NCBI GenBank assembly: GCA_021229015.1
Contig: CM037777.1
Coordinates: 64,930,219 to 64,994,218, forward strand
Origin: Solen grandis
Lineage: Eukaryota > Mollusca > Bivalvia > Adapedonta > Solenidae
Reading direction: 5' to 3'
DNA length: 64,000 bases
The translations under genes and the position numbers were made by a program. The notes beneath the pieces were generated by a model that searched no databases, was not told where the DNA came from, and saw nothing but the letters and a program-made list of their open reading frames with translations. Shown one piece after another: positions 57,290 through 64,000 of the stretch. Every line of letters starts with the position of its first letter. Position 1 is the stretch's first letter.

Positions 57290-58935
57290 GGTAGTGTTCA
57301 CCTGGTACTATCAATGACTGGAATCTCATCCCCGCTTTACTTTCTCATCCCCGCTTTTATAAACTGTTGTATGCAATATATTCTTACATTAAAGGACAAG
57401 TATTATCATCATTCTTTTATGGCAATAAAAATATTGTCCTTTAGGGTAATTTTTCGAGGATTGTTATATGTTTCCTTTGACTTATTTAGTCTTTATCCTC
57501 CACCAAACTTAGAGTATATCTAAATCAAGTTAGTTTTACGGTGGTATATACTTATTGAATTACCTAATACAATTCCTTCCAATTGTGTTTTCCAATATGT
57601 TTGTTCCTCTATAATGTTTACGTATATTTAGAGCTGAGCCAAAAATTATCTTGGCGGTGACCAATTATTGTCAAATGACGAGATATTTCATTAAACCCAC
57701 CAAGCTGATGGTTTTGTTGAAGTGAGGACATTGTGATACACTGTCATGTAATTGAAACACTATTATATTAAGCTGTCACAAATACCATCATTTATTTTGC
57801 CTCAGTTCGGAGGAGGAAAAAGTATGTTTTCCTTTATCAATTTTTATGGGATAATGTACATAATGGTGCTTTATATATAGGTGTTGTTAATGATTCCTTT
57901 GTCAGATGTACAGGATTTCAAAACATTTAGAGTTTGCTGTCACGATAATCACATCATTAGTGATGTTTTCCCAAATGCTTGAAATTGGTATGGTCACACT
58001 GAATTAGAGATCGTTTGAGAATATGGAAGAGAGTCTATCGGTGACAAGTTAACTTGTGATAAGAAAATATTTTCCGCACTCTCGTTCACATCCATGGTTA
58101 AACGCGAAACCTAACAACTTTGACAGATTATCAGCACCAATTCAGTACGTCCTTCTCTATTCAAAGGTACTTGATTATCTGTACGGAAGGCACCGAAATG
58201 TGAGGGTTTGTTTCAAAAGAGTTATTTGCTTTGTTAAGAGGAAACTTACCTTCACTGATTGGTCATTTTTCACGGGGTTTTCTTTGATACCCAAAGCGCT
58301 CAACATCTTGGATCATCTGCATAAAAACGTCATGAGACCGTAGTACCGCCCCCTTCCTTCATTTGGCCATGTTACAAGTCATATTTGCTTCACTCCTGAT
58401 CTTGATTAGCCCACCCACATACATTCGTGCGCATGCGCACACTCATGTCCTCAGTACTCAGGTAATTCACCACCTTAAGTGATAGTTTTAGTTGTTTATG
58501 ACGTCTGTAATAGTGTCTGTATGATATTGCCTACAGATTCATATTCCAAAACAAAACAATCAAGCTCATTTATTTCATGTCTAAACCTGATCGTTCTTGC
58601 ATTATTCCATCGACAACGTGACTGTCGACACGTTATATTATTAAAGTTAACAGTTATTTTAAATTACAAAACTTTTACATAGTGATTTAAGATTTTAGTC
58701 GCTGTACTATGCAGTTGTGTATGTCATTGTATAGAATCGATGTCTTGCCGTAGCTAGGATGGAATCGTTTGTTTGATCTCTGTTTCTGAACTAGCTTTTT
58801 AACAATCCAAAATGGGTAAACTAAATAAGAGAGAAAGAGAGCTGCAGCAGCAACTACATACTCATTAATTGTGCAAAAGGAATATCTCAATTAATCTATA
58901 TCATATTACAAATGATGCCCCAAGATTATCATATA
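57290..58935. other. Unassigned DNA, probably intron or intergenic
   Basis: The open frame 58,056-58,343 (95 codons) has no motif I recognise. No repeat copies seen. Confidence 0.4.
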
Positions 58936-58936
58936 G

Positions 58937-59033
58937 GGGGCTCCGTGGCCAACAGGGTTAAGTCACTGACTTAATATCACTCAGTCCCTCACCGTTGTGG
59001 ACTGAGATCCCAGCAGTTTGCAATTAGCTGGGC
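58937..59033 (+). mobile_element. SINE head fragment
   Basis: 'ggctccgtggccaacagggt' and 'cactcagtccctcaccg' match the tRNA-like head of the 50,119 SINE, with a decayed B box. It passes into 'gcaattagctggg' from the body, so the middle is deleted. Confidence 0.7.
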
Positions 59034-59854
59034 CTAATTTTGAAAACTTGAAAGGATACGTCTTCTATACCTATTCATAGGTTGGTTAAACAGATAGGTT
59101 GGTTAAACAGGAGCAAAATATCGAAACACTAGTGATATTAAAATACAAACGCCTAACTGCAAGACAAACAATTTCATAATCGCACATTTTTCAACCTAGT
59201 GTTTATACGTATTATTACACGTGTCCCCTCTAGGGTACAAATAACTTTCTATTCACATTAGATTTCTGTATTTTTGTTGATATTATAGTAAGTTTTTTTT
59301 TCTTCTAAGTATGTTCATATTGTTGCTAACATATGTACGTTCTTAATTGTAAATATTGAAATATTGTTCGTATTAAATCCAAAACTCTTATTATACTAAA
59401 ACTATATGTATAAATTTATATTAGAAAAGGGTTTGGGATTTTAATACGAGCAAAATACCTGTGTTTAAACATATTTCAATGTATATGCATGTGTATTTTA
59501 TTTAAACATTTAGCGCATAAAACACAGCCAGAGCATATTGGCTTGTCGGTCAGTCTTTGAAAAGCACAGATGCAAGGATGCAAGAGGAAAAAGGGGGACG
59601 GTGATATTATTGCTTTCCTTAAAATGAAGTTTTCTAAAAAAAAAAATAAAAAAAATTGGTTTTTAGTTTTTAAGGAGCCCAAAAGTGGCATAGAACACCC
59701 ATATTTTCTTGTGCCACATATTTCTCCTCCAGTATATATGAGCATTAATTACTATTTCACAAAAGACACACAAGCATGCAATAATATTTACGGTAACACA
59801 GAACGGCCTTCATTTGACAATATGTTTTGCACTAAGACGACTCTTCTTTTATTA

Positions 59855-61844
59855 CGGCTTTCCGCAAACCTGCGGAAAACGTATAGGGTTTGTTATGTTT
59901 ATTCTTTTTATTATTCTTCTTCTTCCAACCTTATTCAAGCGTTAATTTATATATGTTGCCAATGGCAAAGCAACATGAAAATTAAAATGCTTCGACAGAA
60001 AAGTATAAATTTTTAAAATCAAGTGTTTTCAATTTTCAATGTAGTCAAATGACGTCAAATATTTTTACAGAAAATGTATTTCAGAATGTAGATGTGAACC
60101 CTGGCATTCAAATTTCCAAATTCGAAAAAACTGAAATTTTATGGCAAAACCGAGTTTCGAACTTAGGTCCAAAAATTGTTTTTTAATGTTACAAGGCCAC
60201 CTAATGCGATAGAAGCATGAAAATTGGACAGCATATTGGCCAAGAGGTCTGCTTTCTATTTCCTAAAATATTTTATCTCAAGTCACGTGGTTATGACGTC
60301 ATACAATAGATAAAAAGCATATTTTTGAAAAATTTCTTTCGCTCTGGTATCATTACTTTTAACTCAATCTTTTTGAAAATTGTATTGCAGCGATTAAAAA
60401 GTTTAAATTTATAAATTCATTTATTTTTAATATTCAATGACGTCAAATGACGTCAGATTTGACGTCAGCTTTAAAAGTTTTTTCGCGCTCTAGAGCCTTT
60501 TATTCTGGTCCGATTATTTTGATATTTTCACAGAAGATGTATTTTAGGATGTAGATGTGCACCTTGGCATTCATATTTCCAAATTCCAAAAGATTCCAAA
60601 AGATGAAAGATGAAAATTAGACAGCATATCGGCCTAAAGGTCTGCTTCCAATTTTTTTAAAGGCTTTTTCCTTAAGTCACGTGGTTATGACGTCATAAAA
60701 CGATAAAAACATCTTTTTGAAACATTTCTTTCGCTCTGTTGACCTAATCTTTTTGAAAATTGTATTGCTGAGATTAAAAAGTTTAAGTTTATAAATTCAT
60801 TTATTTTTAAATTTCAATGACGTCAAATGACGTTAGATATGACGTCAGCTTCAAAAGTTTGTTCGCGCTCTAAAGCCTTCAATTCTGGTTCGATTATCTT
60901 GATATTTTCACAGAAGATGTATTTTAAGATGTAGATGTGCACCTTGACATTCAAATTTCTAAATTTGAAAAGATTAAGATTCATGGCGATACCGAGTTTC
61001 GAACTTTGGTTCTTAAGTTACATTTTAATGTTACAAAGCCTCCTGATATTAGTATTAGAGCCAGAAAAATATGGATATAATATTGCATTTGTTATCACAG
61101 CTTTCTGCAAACCTGAAGAAAATGACAAATACATGTTATTCTACTATTTTTTTTCTGTTTTCCAAATGTTTAACGGTTTCTTTTTCTAAATCTGTAAAAA
61201 TAAGCAAATTGATAAAGCAAATGAAAAGTTGAAAGTTTCAAGATGTTTATAACGTTAATTACATAGAAATGAGAAAGTATTTTCATAATTTTGCTTACAC
61301 CTCTGCCTTTGTTTCCATCTAATTTTGCACATGTAAACTCAATCAATTTAAAGGTTGAAGTCATGGATTTCAAAGTATTTTTTTTTTCTTTTTACAATTT
61401 CAATTGTGGGTCAAATTGCAATGAATATTTGTTAAGTCATATGCTTACAAAGAGAAAGATATTAAATAAAGAATAAAAAAAATTAAATCGATTGAATAAC
61501 GTAAGAAAACAATTCTTGGGGATATTATTATCTATTATTATCTTAAAATTTTCCTCTTTTTTTTTCTGAATGATAGAAAACGGGTGCATAGTCAAATAAG
61601 ATCCATATTTTTGCTTTCTCAATAATATCTTCCTTAGATGAAAATGAAAAAAAAGAAAGATCTAAAGTTTATTTTTGAACATAATCGTAAGTATATATCT
61701 AATATAATGATGATTTACGTATTAAATCATACATTATTATGCATCATTATTCCATTTTTTTTGTATTAAATTATTTATTTAATACCTTTGAAATAAGCAA
61801 ACGGAAAGCCGCTTCGTTTGTATCTTAAACAAACGACTTCTAGT
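59855..61844 (+). mobile_element. Helentron-like non-autonomous element 1
   Basis: The left end is 'cggctttccg' (59,855-59,864) within a hairpin tttccgca-aacc-tgcggaaa (59,859-59,878). The inverted partner 'cggaaagccg' stands at 61,802-61,811, followed by a terminal hairpin tcgtttgt/acaaacga (61,814-61,836) and cttctagt. An inverted pair whose right copy is internal, then a stem-loop and a T-T end, is the known Helentron (Helitron2) form. The interior has three tandem units of about 385 bp and no protein. Confidence 0.65.
60045..60965. repeat. About 385-bp tandem units inside element 1
   Basis: Units begin near 60,045, 60,433 and 60,818. Shared marks are 'tgacgtcaaatgacgtca', 'cacagaagatgtattttagg', 'tgtagatgtgcaccttgg' and 'aagtcacgtggttatgacgt'. 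Several tgacgtca palindromes occur in each. Confidence 0.85.
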
Positions 61845-62119
61845 TAGGACTTTCTGCTATAGCAGAAAGTCCTATTGGGTTTCTACTGTTTATTATTCTT
61901 CTTATTATTCTTTTTTCCTCCTTTTGAGGTTGTAATTAAACAAAGTTACAATTGAGATAGAGTCTTCAAATTATTTCAGTGATCAGCTAAATAGAGTCCC
62001 TTTCGATCTGCATTGTTTCAACTATTAGTGACGTCATATGACGTCATAGCTGAAAACTACTACAAAAGTTTGTTCGCGGTCTACAGCCATTGGTTACCCA
62101 TGTGGGTTCAAAAAGTATG

Positions 62120-62620
62120 TCATGAGGTCCAAAAATAGGTCAATTTAAAGTAAAATCCTGTTTACACTCTAGAGGTCATATTTTTAAGCCAATTTTTACC
62201 AGACTTGGCCAGAATGTTAATCTGCATGAGAGCTTGGACAAGTACGAAACTGGGTCATGTGGGGTAACAAACTAGGTCACTAGGTCAAATCATAAAAATT
62301 GTGTTAGCACTATTCAGTTTGCTTGTTAACACTCTACAGGCCATATTTTTGATCCAATCTTCACCAAACGTTATCAAAATGTTTATCTGCATGAAAGCTT
62401 GAACAAGTTCGAAACTGGGTCACGTTGGGTCAAAAAGTTACGAGGTCAAATTGATGTAAAATCTTGTTTACACTCTAGAAGCCATATTTATGATCCAATC
62501 ATCACCAAACTTGGTCAGAATGTTTATTAGCATGAAAGCTTGAACAAGTTCATTTGGGGTCAAAAAGTAGGCCATTGAGAACAATGTTTCTCAGGTGAGC
62601 GATTTATGGCCATCTTCTTT
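62120..62620 (+). repeat. Tandem 'tttacactctagaggtcata' units ending in 'ctcaggtgagc'
   Basis: Three units starting near 62,157, 62,325 and 62,466 share 'tttacactctaga', 'ccatatttttgatccaatc' and 'gcatgaaagcttgaacaag'. The block ends 'ctcaggtgagcgatttatgg', the terminus of the 'gccatggcaacc' family in + orientation, so this may be a nested piece. Confidence 0.7.
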
Positions 62621-62809
62621 TCTTTGGAGCTTCATATCTCAAAAACGAAATATATATTCTATCAAGAGACTATGGGTATTATATATATATAGTGCTTTCA
62701 AAAAGACCTTTCAGATGACATCCGGTTTTTGAAGATCAGGCTTGAAACGGTTTAGTTATGGCGGGAAAACTAAATATGTAGTGACCCCAACAGCATTTCA
62801 CAACTGATA

Positions 62810-63455
62810 TCGCGTAAAGTATTGATTTTTGTTGATAATAATATGAGCAAATATTTTAGAGCACATTCTTATCTTTCTGCTGATGTGCAGCATTTTAAGA
62901 TCGAATCAGAAATGACTATTTTTTCTATTGCAAATTTGCAGTTTTCTCGAGGTTTAACAGCTTATATCTCGAAAACAGTTAAACATAAGTTCATATATAA
63001 AGCGTACGATATGTAGAGAATTGAAGTCCGTTCAAATGGTACCCAGCATTATAAAATTAGACTTCACTGAAGAAAGTTATTAGAAAAATAATAGATCGCA
63101 ATAACCATTTTGTCTTACTTTTCTGCAGTTATTCTTAACGTCTTTGCCATGTTGATATTGATTTTTTTAAATAACAATATGAACAAGTGTTTTAGAGCAC
63201 ATTTGTACCTTTCAATAGGTATGCATCATTTGAAAATCATTTCAGTAATGACAAAGTTATAGTGCAAAAACCATATGACATGGACATAATTTTGACTCGA
63301 TATTTGGTGTTTTCTCAAGGATTAGCCGTTTTTATCTCGATAACTGTAAACAATAAGTTTTTACATAAAGCATATGAAATGTAGATAATTTGAAGACCTT
63401 TTGAATGGTACCTAGCATTTTAAAATTAGACTTTATATAAGAAAGTTAAATTGAA
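62810..63455. repeat. Two diverged tandem units of about 340 bp inside element 2
   Basis: Units at about 62,825-63,110 and 63,160-63,450 share 'ttttagagcacatt', 'atctcgaaaacagttaaaca', 'aaatggtacccagcatt' and 'aaaattagactt'. Confidence 0.75.
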
Positions 63456-63842
63456 AATAATAATTTCTGCATGCAAAAAGAGGAAGGCCTGGCATTGAAC
63501 CTTGGAGGACACCATTTCCCTCCACTCTTTTATGCATTAATTTTTATGTGATGCAAAGTAACTACGGTCATGAAATATTAATGGGAGAAAATTAAAACAA
63601 CGACTTTTGCAATGCAGTGATATTTTTCGTCTGACGTCACCAGACATTCAACTGACATTGTCAACAAGTATATGCTCTACAGCTGATACTTCTGTACTGA
63701 TCTCCATAGTTTTTAAACATATAGATTGATATCTTCTACAGGTGCATGTCATTTCAAGATTGTCTGACATCCCAAGATGTTTAACTACGAATTGTGCAGG
63801 ACAGAAAGTCCTATCGTTTGTTCAACAAACGAAATTTCTAGT

Positions 63843-64000
63843 TCTTATTATTATTATTCTTCTTCTTCCAACCTAATTCAAGAGTTAATTTATATATGTT
63901 GCCAATGGCCAAGCAACATGAAAATTAAAATGCTTCGACAAAAAAGTAAAAAAATTTAAAATCAAGTGTTTTCAATTTTCAATGACGTCAAATGACGTCA
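63843..64000 (+). mobile_element. Start of a third copy of element 1's interior, cut by the window end
   Basis: 63,843-64,000 closely repeats 59,905-60,060 ('ttcttcttccaacctaattc', 'tatatgttgccaatggc', 'aagtgttttcaattttcaat'). It lacks the left hairpin seen in element 1 and begins right at the end of element 2. Confidence 0.75.

Larger units (their letters stand above)
61846..63842 (+). mobile_element. Helentron-like non-autonomous element 2, directly adjoining element 1
   Basis: It starts with a 28-base perfect palindrome (61,846-61,873; half-site aggactttctgcta). The inverted partner of its first ten bases, 'agaaagtcct', is at 63,803-63,812, followed by a hairpin tcgtttgtt/aacaaacga (63,814-63,832) and ttctagtt. 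This is the same plan and nearly the same length (about 2 kb) as element 1, and it begins one base after element 1 ends. No coding sequence. Confidence 0.65.

Noticed and set aside
57803..57818. A 16-base microexon after 57,280
   Set aside because: An AG and a gtatgt bracket 16 bases, but the sequence is too short and no downstream exon supports it.
58056..58343. 95-codon plus-strand frame
   Set aside because: No recognised motif, no splice context and no second copy; likely chance.
59570..60016. 148-codon plus-strand frame
   Set aside because: Runs through A-runs and into the Helentron-like element; low-complexity protein.

Overview
This is animal genomic DNA, most likely from a bivalve mollusc. 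It is A+T-rich and packed with dispersed repeats of kinds I associate with bivalves: tRNA-derived SINEs, repeats with 'caaggtc' motifs, and repeats with 'ggttgccatggcaacc' motifs. It also holds LINE, mariner and Helitron-family remnants and two 100-base assembly gaps. The bivalve assignment is inference from repeat style, not from a marker gene. Nothing here is bacterial.

Layout. (1) 1-4,175: a decayed Helitron-type Rep gene on the minus strand, split by at least three later insertions. (2) 4,240-10,050: dispersed repeat, a LINE ORF1 remnant, microsatellite, a gap and A+T-rich DNA. (3) 10,060-14,709: an L1/Tx1-type LINE with endonuclease, reverse transcriptase and C-terminal zinc knuckle, lightly damaged. 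(4) 15,244-26,582: a visibly more G+C-rich block that is a broken Polinton/adintovirus-type element. It carries a minor capsid protein, major capsid protein, packaging ATPase, retrovirus-like integrase, protein-primed-type family B DNA polymerase and seven or more accessory genes. Nearly every gene has frameshifts or stops, and the polymerase and integrase are truncated. (5) 26,583-44,900: almost wholly dispersed repeats, with one complete but dead mariner (33,992-34,851). (6) 45,068-46,996: the 3' part of a spliced host gene on the minus strand; five exons, including one of 17 bases, join in phase. (7) 47,312-59,040: repeats, SINEs, a LINE fragment, and one isolated good candidate exon at 57,212-57,280. 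(8) 59,855-64,000: two head-to-tail elements of about 2 kb with Helentron (Helitron2)-type ends, and the start of a third.

How the parts relate. Many dispersed repeats share one architecture: a short inverted repeat at one end, its partner set inside the other end, then a small hairpin and a terminal T-T. That is the known form of Helentrons and their non-autonomous derivatives, so the Rep remnant at the left edge may represent the autonomous family behind them (inference). The virus-like element shows the normal division of labour of its class (capsid, packaging, integration, replication), but this copy cannot make a complete set of proteins as sequenced. Some breaks lie in homopolymer runs and could be sequencing errors; the deletions and in-frame stops argue for real decay.
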